From Treponema sp. (GTDB lineage: Bacteria > Spirochaetota > Spirochaetia > Treponematales > Breznakiellaceae), in NCBI GenBank assembly GCA_031266635.1, contig JAISAN010000023.1, positions 1 to 10,561 on the forward strand: a stretch of 10,561 nucleotides of DNA. The letters are read 5' to 3'. Positions 1-6,345 of the stretch are shown here, piece after piece. Made by a program: the position numbers and the translations under genes. How positions within the stretch are numbered: position 1 is the stretch's first letter; each line of letters begins with the position of its first letter. Below the pieces are notes generated by a model that did no database searches, was not told the origin of the DNA, and saw only the letters and a program-made list of their open reading frames with translations.

Positions 1-273
1 TTTGATTATCCTGCCGCGATTAAAGCGGGCTACGGGGTCTATGTGGCCCGGGTAGAAATTAATTACAAAAAACCGGCCCTGGCCGATGATATACTGCTCA
101 TCAAATCTTGGCCGGTAAAAAAAGGAGCCGTCAGCGGCATCATCGCCCAGGAGATATGGCAGGGGGATGATCTGCTGGCGGACGCCAAAGTTACCTGGGC
201 CTTTGTGGACTCCCGGGGTATGCCTACAAAAATCCCCAAAGAATGGGATGTTTCCGGCCTGAAGCCGGAGTGA
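1..273 (+). CDS. Acyl-CoA thioesterase, hotdog fold (YbgC/4HBT type), 5'-truncated
   Basis: The reading frame is open from base 1 and stops with TGA at 271-273, so only the last 90 residues are present and the start lies outside the window. The visible part has the pattern of the C-terminal half of a single hotdog domain. A strand VARVEINYKKPAL is followed by a long strand pair (KSWPVKKGAVSGIIAQEIW) and a closing strand with ADAKVTWAFVDSRGMPTKIP. This is typical of YbgC/FadM-like 4-hydroxybenzoyl-CoA thioesterase relatives, where 'A.......V..D....P..IP' ends the domain. Such enzymes hydrolyse acyl-CoA thioesters in the cytoplasm. The catalytic Asp usually lies in the missing N-terminal part, so activity and substrate cannot be judged. 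The gene converges on purD and is not part of the purine cluster. The family call is fairly secure; the substrate is unknown. Confidence 0.75.
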   Translation, partial: FDYPAAIKAGYGVYVARVEINYKKPALADDILLIKSWPVKKGAVSGIIAQEIWQGDDLLADAKVTWAFVDSRGMPTKIPKEWDVSGLKPE

Positions 274-298
274 TACAACAAGACCCCGGAATGAGCCT

Positions 299-333
299 CC
301 GCGCGGCAAGCGCGAACCCGCGGTTCGGCGCGG
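299..333. terminator. GC-rich compound hairpin between convergent genes (possible terminator)
   Basis: In the 127-nt gap between the converging thioesterase and purD genes, CCGCGC (299-304) pairs with GCGCGG (328-333). Inside this, CGAACC (313-318) pairs with GGTTCG (322-327) around a CGC loop, leaving an 8-nt bulge on one side. The position suits a bidirectional transcription end. There is no run of T on either strand, so it is not a canonical intrinsic terminator and could be a REP-like palindrome instead. Confidence 0.3.
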
Positions 334-353
334 TATCTTAAACCCAGTTCAAA

Positions 354-383
354 CGGCGGCTCGTTCGATAGTCCGGGCCGCCG
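354..383 (-). terminator. Weak hairpin after purD
   Basis: CGGCGGC (354-360) is an inverted repeat of GCCGCCG (377-383) with a 16-nt loop, about 20 nt beyond the purD stop codon on the minus strand. Only three T follow on the minus strand, so termination here is possible but unproven. Confidence 0.25.
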
Positions 384-400
384 CTTCCTCCCGTGGGGAA

Positions 401-1738
401 TTACCGGTGTTCCCGGCCAATGTCCCGGCGGTAGTCCATGCCTTCAAAGTGTACGGCCCCCAGTGCCCGGTAGGCTTTTTCCCAGGCTTCGTCCGCGCCG
501 GCGCCCGCGGCGGAAAGGGCGAGAACCCGGCCCCCCGAGGTACGGAGCCCCGAGCCCAGGGCGCCCCCTTCTCCCCGCCGGGCGCCGGCGGCGAACAGCA
601 GGGCGCCGGTCTTGGCCAGGGCCGCCTCGTTGACCGCAATGGGGTCGCCTTTCCGGTAGTCCCCCGGATAGCCCGCCGCCACCGCCACCGGGGCGCAAAC
701 CGCGCCGGGCTTCCAGGCCAGGGGGAACTCGTCGAGCCCGCCGTCATGAATGGCCATGCAGAGACCGGCAAAATCAGCGTCCATCAGGGGCAGGACCGCC
801 TGGGTTTCGGGGTCCCCCAGCCGGACATTGTACTCAAGGAGAGAACAGACACCATCCTTAATCATGAGGCCGAAAAAAATAAAGCCCCGGTAGTCCAGGC
901 CCTCGGCCTTGATCCCCGCCAGGGTGGGGGTGAGAATGTGCCGGATAAAGTCTTTTTGGCAGGGGCCGGTAAAATCCGGGGCCGGGGCGATTGCCCCCAT
1001 GCCGCCGGTGTTCGGCCCCCGGCCGCCGTCAAAGCGGCGCTTGTGATCCCGGGCGGAAATAAAGGGGACGATGGTTCCCGGCCCCCTCCCGCCGGGGACG
1101 CTGACCGCCGCGAGGACGGACACTTCCCGGCCTTCGAGAAAGTCTTCCAGCACCAGCGCCGCGCCGGCGGCCCCCAGGGTTTTTTGTTCCATAAATGAGT
1201 GAACGGCGTCCTCCGCGTCTTTCCGGTTTTCCGCCACCACCACGCCCTTTCCCGCGGCCAGGCCGTCGGCCTTGATCACCAGCGGGGCGGGGCCGTTCCC
1301 GCCGAAGTGCCGGCGGATATACGCCAGGGCCGCTTCCGCGCCGGTAAAATCCCGGCTCCCGGCGGCCCGGACGCCGTATTTCTGCATAAACGATTTGGCG
1401 TATACCTTGCTGGATTCAAGCCGGGCGGCCTTTTGATCCGGCCCGATGATCGCCAGCCCCGCGGCGCGGAACCGGTCTACCACCCCTTCCGCCAGCGGGG
1501 CTTCGGGGCCTACCACCGTAAGATCGATGTGTTCCCGCCCCGCAAACTGGATCAGACCCGCCAGAGCTTCGGGGCCTGCGGGGTCTCCGCCCGCCACCGG
1601 AATGTTGGCGCATTTCTTCTCCCCCGCGGTGCCGCCGTTACCGGGGGCGGCATACAGGGCCTCCACCTTTTCCGACTGGGCCAGCTTCCATACCAGGGCG
1701 TGTTCCCGGCCCCCCGACCCTATGACCAGAATCTTCAT
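401..1738 (-). CDS. purD: Phosphoribosylamine-glycine ligase (GAR synthetase)
   Basis: PurD joins 5-phosphoribosylamine and glycine with ATP to give GAR, the second step of de novo purine synthesis, in the cytoplasm. The 445-residue product is close to the family norm (about 430). It opens with the glycine-rich loop GSGGREHA (residues 8-14) and continues with VVGPEAPLAEG (75-85), then the ATP-grasp signatures IKADGLAAGKGVVV (155-168), DHKRRFDGGRGPNTGGMGA (231-249) and EYNVRLGDPETQ (302-313), which carries metal ligands. The ATG at 1738 is preceded by a G-rich Shine-Dalgarno-like AGGGGGG and lies 11 nt after the purH stop, so it is the last gene of the purMNHD run and probably cotranscribed. 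The C-terminal stretch around residues 385-420 is Gly/Ala/Arg-rich. Identification is very secure. Confidence 0.97.
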   Translation of the reverse strand: MKILVIGSGGREHALVWKLAQSEKVEALYAAPGNGGTAGEKKCANIPVAGGDPAGPEALAGLIQFAGREHIDLTVVGPEAPLAEGVVDRFRAAGLAIIGPDQKAARLESSKVYAKSFMQKYGVRAAGSRDFTGAEAALAYIRRHFGGNGPAPLVIKADGLAAGKGVVVAENRKDAEDAVHSFMEQKTLGAAGAALVLEDFLEGREVSVLAAVSVPGGRGPGTIVPFISARDHKRRFDGGRGPNTGGMGAIAPAPDFTGPCQKDFIRHILTPTLAGIKAEGLDYRGFIFFGLMIKDGVCSLLEYNVRLGDPETQAVLPLMDADFAGLCMAIHDGGLDEFPLAWKPGAVCAPVAVAAGYPGDYRKGDPIAVNEAALAKTGALLFAAGARRGEGGALGSGLRTSGGRVLALSAAGAGADEAWEKAYRALGAVHFEGMDYRRDIGREHR

Positions 1739-1749
1739 TATCCGCCCCC

Positions 1750-3396
1750 CTAATGTTTGAAGTGCCTGGCACCGGTAAAGACCATGGCGATGCCGTATTT
1801 ATCGCAAGCCTCAATGGAAAGCTTGTCGTTCACCGAACCGCCGGGCTGGATGATGGCCTTAATGCCCGCGGCGGCGGCGGCTTCCACCACATCGGGGAAG
1901 GGGAAGAATGCGTCCGAGGCCAGCGTCCGGGCAGGACTGCCGTCCGCGAAGCGGCTTCCCGGCGAAGACACCGCCGCGGCCTTGAGGGCCTGAACGCTCC
2001 GCTCCAGCGCCTGTTCCGTGGGCCAGATCCGGTTGACCTGCCCGCCGCCTATGCCTGCGGCGGCCTCATCCTTGACGATCATGATGGCGTTGGATTTGAC
2101 AAACGTTACCGCCCGCATGCCGAAAACCATATCCCGGATATCCCGGGCTTCCGGTTTCACCTTGCTGACGATCTCCCATTTTTCAAAAAGCTTCCGGTCG
2201 GTTTCCTGCACCAGGAGCCCGCCATCCACGGCGATATATTCATGGGTTTCCACCGGAGGCCGCAGGGCCTTCATGAAGCGGAGGTTTTTCTTCTTTTTGA
2301 GGATCTCCAGCGCCTCGGGCGCAAAGTCCGGGGCCGCGACGATCTCCAGAAAAAGCTCCCCCAGTTTTTCCGCCGTTTCCCGGTCCAGCGGGACATTCAG
2401 CGCCACGATCCCGCCGAAGATCGACACCGGATCGCAAGCGTATGTTTTCGCGTATGCTTCCGCCGGGTCCGCTCCCAGGGCTATGCCGCAGGGGGTGTTG
2501 TGCTTGACCGCCACACAGCAGACCCGCCGCTCCGCGCCCGCGCCCACGCCCGCGATACCCAGCGCGCCAAGTTCCGCGTCTCCCAGGGGGGCGGCCCCGG
2601 CGGATGGAAGGCCAAAGGCGCAGACCGCTTTCCAGGCCAGATCCAGGTCCCGGATATTGTTATACCCCAGCTCCTTGCCGTGGAGCTGTTCCATGTTTCC
2701 CAGCGCGCCGGGGCGGTCGGTATGGACATAGAGGGCCGCGGACTGGTGACCGTTTTCACCGTACCGGAGGCTGCCCATAGGGGCGGCTTTTTTCAGGGAG
2801 AGGGGCCAGTAGGCCGGATATTCCTCGTCCAGCAGATACCGGGCAATGGCGGCGTCGTAGGCGGCGGTAAGATCAAAGACCTTGGCGGCCAGCCGCTTGC
2901 GGAATTCCGGCGATACCGCTCCCGCCTTGAGGCCCGCGATAGTTTCGGCGTAATCGGCGCTTTCGGTAAGGACGATGACATCCCGGTAGTTTTTCGCCGC
3001 CGAGCGGAGCATGGTGGGCCCCCCAATGTCGATGAACTCTACGGTCTCCGCGAGGGAAAGTCCCGCCCGGACTTTTTCAAAAAAGGGATAGAGGTTGACG
3101 CAGACCAGGTCGATAGGGCCAATGCCCAGCCTGTCCAGGGTTTCCATGTGGGAAGGCAGGTCCCGCCGGGCCAGGAGCCCCCCGTGTATGGCGGGGTGCA
3201 GAGTCTTGACCCGCCCGTCCAGGCACTCGGGAAACCCCGTTACCGCCGCCACATCGGTTACGGGGATGCCGTTTTCCTGGAGGTGCTTTGACGTACCCCC
3301 GGTGGAGAGCAGTTCCCATCCCGCCCCGGTCAGGTACGAGGCCAGTTCCGTAACGCCTTCCTTGGAAAATACACTGATCAGCGCCCGTTTTTTCAT
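1750..3396 (-). CDS. purH: Bifunctional AICAR transformylase / IMP cyclohydrolase
   Basis: PurH carries out the last two steps to IMP: formyl transfer from 10-formyl-THF to AICAR, then ring closure. The product has 548 residues (E. coli about 529). The N-terminal cyclohydrolase (MGS-like) domain shows ISVFSKEG (7-14), LLSTGGTSKHL (29-39), GFPECLDGRVKTLHPAIHGG (54-73) and DIGGPTMLRSAAKN (123-136). The transformylase domain shows GSLRYGENGHQSA (208-220), the catalytic KHNTPCG (Lys298-His299), SDAFFPFPD (494-502) and the C-terminal FTGARHF. I chose the second of two adjacent ATGs (3396) because AGGAG lies 6 nt before it; the ATG at 3399 would have a gap of only 3 nt. The frame stays open upstream to a GTG at 3510, but that stretch is repeat-like and non-homologous. 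Small extra stretches occur near 266-290 and 478-490. Identification is very secure. Confidence 0.97.
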   Translation of the reverse strand: MKKRALISVFSKEGVTELASYLTGAGWELLSTGGTSKHLQENGIPVTDVAAVTGFPECLDGRVKTLHPAIHGGLLARRDLPSHMETLDRLGIGPIDLVCVNLYPFFEKVRAGLSLAETVEFIDIGGPTMLRSAAKNYRDVIVLTESADYAETIAGLKAGAVSPEFRKRLAAKVFDLTAAYDAAIARYLLDEEYPAYWPLSLKKAAPMGSLRYGENGHQSAALYVHTDRPGALGNMEQLHGKELGYNNIRDLDLAWKAVCAFGLPSAGAAPLGDAELGALGIAGVGAGAERRVCCVAVKHNTPCGIALGADPAEAYAKTYACDPVSIFGGIVALNVPLDRETAEKLGELFLEIVAAPDFAPEALEILKKKKNLRFMKALRPPVETHEYIAVDGGLLVQETDRKLFEKWEIVSKVKPEARDIRDMVFGMRAVTFVKSNAIMIVKDEAAAGIGGGQVNRIWPTEQALERSVQALKAAAVSSPGSRFADGSPARTLASDAFFPFPDVVEAAAAAGIKAIIQPGGSVNDKLSIEACDKYGIAMVFTGARHFKH

Positions 3397-3412
3397 CATC
3401 CGCTCCTTTTCC

Positions 3413-3425
3413 GGTGCCAGGCACC
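3413..3425. promoter_or_regulatory. Perfect palindrome just upstream of the purH Shine-Dalgarno
   Basis: GGTGCCAGGCACC is a perfect inverted repeat around a central base. It lies 5 nt upstream of the AAGGAG of purH (minus strand). It could be a protein-binding operator, a tiny hairpin (5 bp with a 3-nt loop), or a dispersed repeat. A 14-nt stretch covering most of it (3411-3424) recurs in inverted orientation at 1762-1775, inside the last codons of purH. No regulator can be named. Confidence 0.3.
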
Positions 3426-3549
3426 AATATGGAAGGGGGGCTTGTTTCCAAACCCTTTCCGGCTTACCGCCGCCGTTCCTCCCGCCCCCCTTACGCTCCA
3501 CAGTCCTCACTCCGCGCTTCGCGCTCCGTTCCGGTCTGTTCCGCTATCC

Positions 3550-3572
3550 CCCTACGGGCTGCTGTTTCCGCG
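3550..3572. repeat. 23-nt direct repeat, copy 1 (purN-purH gap)
   Basis: Positions 3550-3572 and 3672-3694 are identical over 23 nt, beginning CCCTACGGG and ending TTTCCGCG. The copies start 122 nt apart in the same orientation. This one is intergenic; the other overlaps the end of purN. An identical match this long is unlikely by chance and suggests a dispersed intergenic repeat family. Confidence 0.8.
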
Positions 3573-3671
3573 TCCTGCGGCGCATACGGCGACCTAAAGG
3601 CCGCCTCCATTTTTCGGGTACTGCGGCTTTTACTGTGCGCCGGGCGTGCGCTGCTTGTTTTTGAACAACAA

Positions 3672-3694
3672 CCCTACGGGCTGCTGTTTCCGCG
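3672..3694. repeat. 23-nt direct repeat, copy 2 (encodes purN tail and stop)
   Basis: This is the second copy of the repeat at 3550-3572. Read on the minus strand it supplies the last purN codons (Arg-Gly-Asn-Ser-Ser-Pro) and the TAG stop at 3674-3676. The end of the purN reading frame has therefore probably been set by a repeat element landing at the 3' end of the gene. Confidence 0.8.
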
Positions 3695-4282
3695 CCCCGC
3701 TATCATCGCCGCGGCTTCCACCAGGGCGGCGTGTTCCTGCCCGTGAATCCGCTCCGCCAGGGTCTCCGGGGTATCGCCGGGTAACACGGGAACCTTTTTT
3801 TGGATCAGCGTCGGGCCCGTGTCGGTTCCGGCGTCCACCAGGTGAACCGTACAGCCCGACTCGGTTTCCCCCGCCGCGAGAACCGCCCGGTGAACCCGCT
3901 CGCCGTACATCCCAGGCCCTCCGTATTTGGGAAGCAGGCTGGGGTGGATGTTGATGATCCGGTTGGCGTAGGCGGTAATAATTTCCCCTTCCAGGATCGA
4001 AAGGAACCCGGCAAGGATGATGAGGTCCACCCCTGCTTTCCCGGCGAAACGGAGGAGCCGGTCCGACAGTTCCCGCCGCCGGTCTTCCCGGGGCAGCGCC
4101 CGGTCGGGCGTTTCAATATACGCCGGTATTCCCGCGGCTTTGGCCCGTTCCAGGGCATAGACTCCGGGGCGGTCGGAGATCACCGCGCTGATAACGCCGC
4201 CGCCCAGGACACCGGCTTGTTCCGCGTCTATCAGGGCCTGGAGATTGGTGCCGCCGCCGGACACCAGAACCAGAATGTTCAT
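3674..4282 (-). CDS. purN: Phosphoribosylglycinamide formyltransferase
   Basis: PurN transfers a formyl group from 10-formyl-THF to GAR, giving FGAR (third step of purine synthesis, cytoplasm). The 202-residue product is near the usual length. It starts with the family's VLVSGGGTNLQAL (5-17). The catalytic triad is present: Asn111 and His113 in INIHPSLLPKYGG (110-122), and Asp154 in HLVDAGTDTGP (147-157), equivalent to Asn106/His108/Asp144 of E. coli by motif. GFLSIL (92-97) is the usual folate-side segment. The ATG at 4282 overlaps the purM stop in ATGA, so translation is probably coupled. The last residues, GRGNSSP, are encoded by a 23-nt repeat that is also found 122 nt away outside any gene, so the tail is probably not native. 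Identification is very secure. Confidence 0.96.
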   Translation of the reverse strand: MNILVLVSGGGTNLQALIDAEQAGVLGGGVISAVISDRPGVYALERAKAAGIPAYIETPDRALPREDRRRELSDRLLRFAGKAGVDLIILAGFLSILEGEIITAYANRIINIHPSLLPKYGGPGMYGERVHRAVLAAGETESGCTVHLVDAGTDTGPTLIQKKVPVLPGDTPETLAERIHGQEHAALVEAAAMIAGRGNSSP

Positions 4283-5367
4283 ACAAACCGGACTTCCCCG
4301 GTCCCGGCTTCGACCCTGCCGATTTCCCAGGCGGGGAAACCCCGGTCATCGAGGTATTCAACCGCCTTCCGGCTGTCTTCCGGGGCCAGGGCCAGAACCA
4401 GGCCAATCCCCATGTTGAAAGTGTTGAACATCAGCTTTCGCAGGGCTTCATCATTTTTGAGCGGCTCCGCCCCCCCGCCGGAAGGCGCGCCGCCTGCTCC
4501 GTCCGCCGTGATGCCTGAGGCAATCCGCTCGAAAATGGGGGGGATGGTCCAGCTGTTCCGGCTGATAAGCGCGTCAAAGGCCGGGCCGGGGGACCGGGGG
4601 AACAGCCGGGGAATGTTCTCGTAAAAGCCGCCGCCGGTAATGTGGGCCATGCCTAAAATGTTCACTTCTTCCAAAAGGCCGAGGACCGGCTTCACGTAGA
4701 GCCGGGTGGGTTCCAGCAGGGCCATGCCGATGGGCATACCGCCGAAGTCTTCGTGCAGATCGGGAATAACTTTTCGGATGAGGCTGAAACCGTTGGAGTG
4801 GGGCCCTGAGGAGGCGACGCCCACCAGGACGTTCCCCGCCCTCACGCCGCCGCCGTCGATGATTTTTTTCCGGTCCGCAATGCCCACGGCAAAACCGGCC
4901 ATGTCGTATACGCCCTCCCCGTAGAAGCCGGGCATCTCCGCGGTTTCCCCGCCCAGGAGGACCGCGCCGGTTTCCCGACAGCCCGCGGCCACGCCCTTTA
5001 CCAGCAGCGCCGCCGTATCAGCGTCAAGTTTGCCACAGGCCAGGTAGTCGAGGAAAAAAAGGGGCCGGGCCCCGTGGCAGAGAATGTCGTTCACGCACAT
5101 GGCCACGCAGTCAATGCCCACGGTATCGTATTTTTTCAGCCTGAAGGCGATGTCCAGCTTGGTCCCCACCCCGTCGGTGCCGGAGACCAGCACCGGTTCT
5201 TCCATCCCGCCCGCGGCGCGGGTAAACTCTTTCAGGGAAAACATGCCGGCAAAACTGCCGATGCCGTTCAAGACCGCGCTGTGGGCGGTGGCGGCGGCAA
5301 GCTCCCGGTATTGTTCCACCGCCCGGTAACCTTCCTCAATGTGTACGCCCGCGTCTTTATAGTCCAT
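4279..5367 (-). CDS. purM: Phosphoribosylformylglycinamidine cyclo-ligase (AIR synthetase)
   Basis: PurM converts FGAM to AIR with ATP (fifth step of purine synthesis). The 362-residue protein shows the family landmarks in order: DYKDAGVHIEEG (2-13), VSGTDGVGTKLDIA (61-74), GIDCVAMCVNDILCHGA (84-100), FFLDYLACGKL (104-114), LLGGETAEMPGFY (137-149), ASSGPHSNGFSLIRKV (185-200), AHITGGGFYENIPR (241-254) and FNMGIGLVL (317-325). The segment at about 284-306 (Gly/Ala/Pro-rich, before the FNMGIG motif) looks longer than the short linker usual there. It is the first gene of the purMNHD run and overlaps purN by 4 nt. The ATG at 5367 fits the conserved N-terminus; a GGGG just upstream may be the ribosome site and lies in a hairpin. 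Identification is very secure. Confidence 0.97.
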   Translation of the reverse strand: MDYKDAGVHIEEGYRAVEQYRELAAATAHSAVLNGIGSFAGMFSLKEFTRAAGGMEEPVLVSGTDGVGTKLDIAFRLKKYDTVGIDCVAMCVNDILCHGARPLFFLDYLACGKLDADTAALLVKGVAAGCRETGAVLLGGETAEMPGFYGEGVYDMAGFAVGIADRKKIIDGGGVRAGNVLVGVASSGPHSNGFSLIRKVIPDLHEDFGGMPIGMALLEPTRLYVKPVLGLLEEVNILGMAHITGGGFYENIPRLFPRSPGPAFDALISRNSWTIPPIFERIASGITADGAGGAPSGGGAEPLKNDEALRKLMFNTFNMGIGLVLALAPEDSRKAVEYLDDRGFPAWEIGRVEAGTGEVRFV

Positions 5368-5370
5368 TTA

Positions 5371-5383
5371 CCCCATCATGGGG
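5371..5383. promoter_or_regulatory. Perfect palindrome over the purM ribosome-binding site
   Basis: CCCCATCATGGGG is a perfect inverted repeat around one base, ending 3 nt before the purM start codon. On the minus strand its right arm is the only G-rich Shine-Dalgarno candidate, so a hairpin here would hide it, or a protein could bind the palindrome. The plus strand continues with a T run (5387-5393). That resembles a terminator, but no plus-strand gene ends here. Confidence 0.35.
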
Positions 5384-5437
5384 CTATTTTTTTATTCTGT
5401 CCAGCCGTTAACGCCGGAACCCGGCCAGGCGCGGTGT

Positions 5438-5466
5438 TTGATCTTCCCCGGCAGGCGTGGTATGCT
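5438..5466 (+). promoter_or_regulatory. Sigma70-like promoter for the UDG-like gene
   Basis: TTGATC (5438-5443) and TATGCT (5461-5466) are separated by 17 nt. Each matches the consensus at four of six positions. Transcription would begin near 5473, about 23 nt before the chosen ATG, with GAGGA at 5484-5488 in between. The position between divergent genes supports it. Confidence 0.45.
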
Positions 5467-5495
5467 TGGATACTGCGTTTTTTGAGGAAATTTTC

Positions 5496-6311
5496 ATGGA
5501 GACAAAGACCTGGCGGAAATTTTCCGCCATCCGGAACAAGTACCGGGAGGCGGTAGAAACACTGCGACAGAGTCTGCCGAAACTCCGGGCGCTCCAACAG
5601 GAACTGGTGAACCATCGGGGCGGTCCCGCATATATAGTGGAAACCCCGGTGGTATACAACAGCGCCCTGGATGATGTAGCGCCCGGCGATGAAATAAGAC
5701 TTATCCTGGTGGCGGATAACCCCGGCCGCCGGGAACAGGCCGCGGAAAACCGCCGTTACCTGATCGGGCCTTCCGGGAAAATCGCGGAGAAATTTTTCCG
5801 GGAACATCCTGAGCTGAACATCAATTTCCGAAAAAATGTAATCATCCTCAACAAGACCCCGATCCACACCCCCCGGACAGCGGACCTGCGGGAACTCCGC
5901 CGCCTGGGAGACGGGCCGGAGCCCCGGCAGGGCGGCGCAAAAAACAGTGGAAGAACGGTAAAAATCCCCGCCTTTTCAGAACGGCTGGCCGAATCGCAGG
6001 AATTTATGGCCCGGCTGCTTCTGGAGTTTCACCGGACATTTGCCCCTGTCCCGGTCTGGATTACCGGCTATTCAGAAATGAAACCGGGGGGCGTCTTCGA
6101 GCCCTACACAAAAACCCTGGGAGACCTGTACCGGCCGGAATCTCCAAACGCCACGCCGGCGGCCCGGAGCGCGGAACTGTTTTTTTTCCACCATTTTTCC
6201 ATGAATCAGTTTACCATTGATTTACACCGGCAGGCCGCGCCGGGGGAAACCCTGGCGGAAACCCTCAGCCGGATCGGCAGGGCATACCGCCGCCGGGTAC
6301 TGGGCTGGTAA
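5496..6311 (+). CDS. Uracil-DNA glycosylase-superfamily-like protein
   Basis: This 271-residue protein has no symbol I can assign. LILVADNPGRREQ (69-81) followed by YLIGPSGKIAEKFF (88-101) resembles motif 1 of the uracil-DNA glycosylase superfamily (a strand, then D/E-x-PG, then G-x-x-G-K/R). VIILNKTPIHTP (115-126) matches the next core strand with its polar turn. ELFFFHHFSMNQF (227-239) sits where the His-containing motif 2 is expected. If correct, it would bind DNA and perhaps excise damaged bases, but the usual catalytic pattern is altered. The N-terminal 45 residues are probably helical. ATG 5496 is preferred to the in-frame GTG at 5457 because GAGGA lies 7 nt before it and the GTG overlaps the promoter. 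It diverges from purM and converges on the NYN gene. The fold call is moderate; the function is inferred. Confidence 0.55.
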   Translation: METKTWRKFSAIRNKYREAVETLRQSLPKLRALQQELVNHRGGPAYIVETPVVYNSALDDVAPGDEIRLILVADNPGRREQAAENRRYLIGPSGKIAEKFFREHPELNINFRKNVIILNKTPIHTPRTADLRELRRLGDGPEPRQGGAKNSGRTVKIPAFSERLAESQEFMARLLLEFHRTFAPVPVWITGYSEMKPGGVFEPYTKTLGDLYRPESPNATPAARSAELFFFHHFSMNQFTIDLHRQAAPGETLAETLSRIGRAYRRRVLGW

Positions 6312-6345
6312 AAAAGCGCCGGAAAACGTCAGTTCCCGGACAACT

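Larger units (their letters stand above)
3400..3673. other. Repeat-rich purN-purH intergenic gap
   Basis: Within an otherwise tight gene run, this gap of about 275 nt has no convincing gene. It contains a perfect 13-nt palindrome next to the purH ribosome site and a small GCGC-TTC-GCGC hairpin (3514-3524). It also has an imperfect inverted repeat at 3588-3605 (GGCGACCT/AGGCCGCC, one mismatch) and the first copy of a 23-nt direct repeat whose second copy ends purN. The sequence looks like an inserted composite of dispersed palindromic elements. Open frames across it on both strands seem to result only from its GC richness. Confidence 0.55.

Noticed and set aside
1753..3291. 512-codon plus-strand open frame opposite purH (and 407-1198 opposite purD)
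   Set aside because: These are antisense to strongly conserved purine genes. GC-rich codons remove stops in other frames, and the translations resemble no family and lack structured motifs.
3397..3510. Longer purH reading frame starting at GTG 3510
   Set aside because: The added 38 residues are basic/Gly-rich, derive from the repeat-like gap and precede the family's normal N-terminus. A good Shine-Dalgarno sits just before ATG 3396.
5371..5393. Plus-strand intrinsic terminator (palindrome plus T run)
   Set aside because: No plus-strand gene lies upstream to terminate. The structure sits at the purM start and is better treated as a possible translational or operator element.
5457..5495. GTG start at 5457 for the UDG-like gene
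   Set aside because: It has no good ribosome site and overlaps the spacer of the predicted promoter. ATG 5496 has GAGGA at proper spacing.
5376..5867. 163-codon minus-strand frame opposite the UDG-like gene
   Set aside because: It is antisense to a gene with its own promoter and ribosome site, runs through the divergent promoter region and has no recognisable motif.
6312..6345. Terminator between the convergent UDG-like and NYN genes
   Set aside because: Only a 4-bp CCGG/CCGG pairing precedes the T run on the minus strand, too weak to claim.
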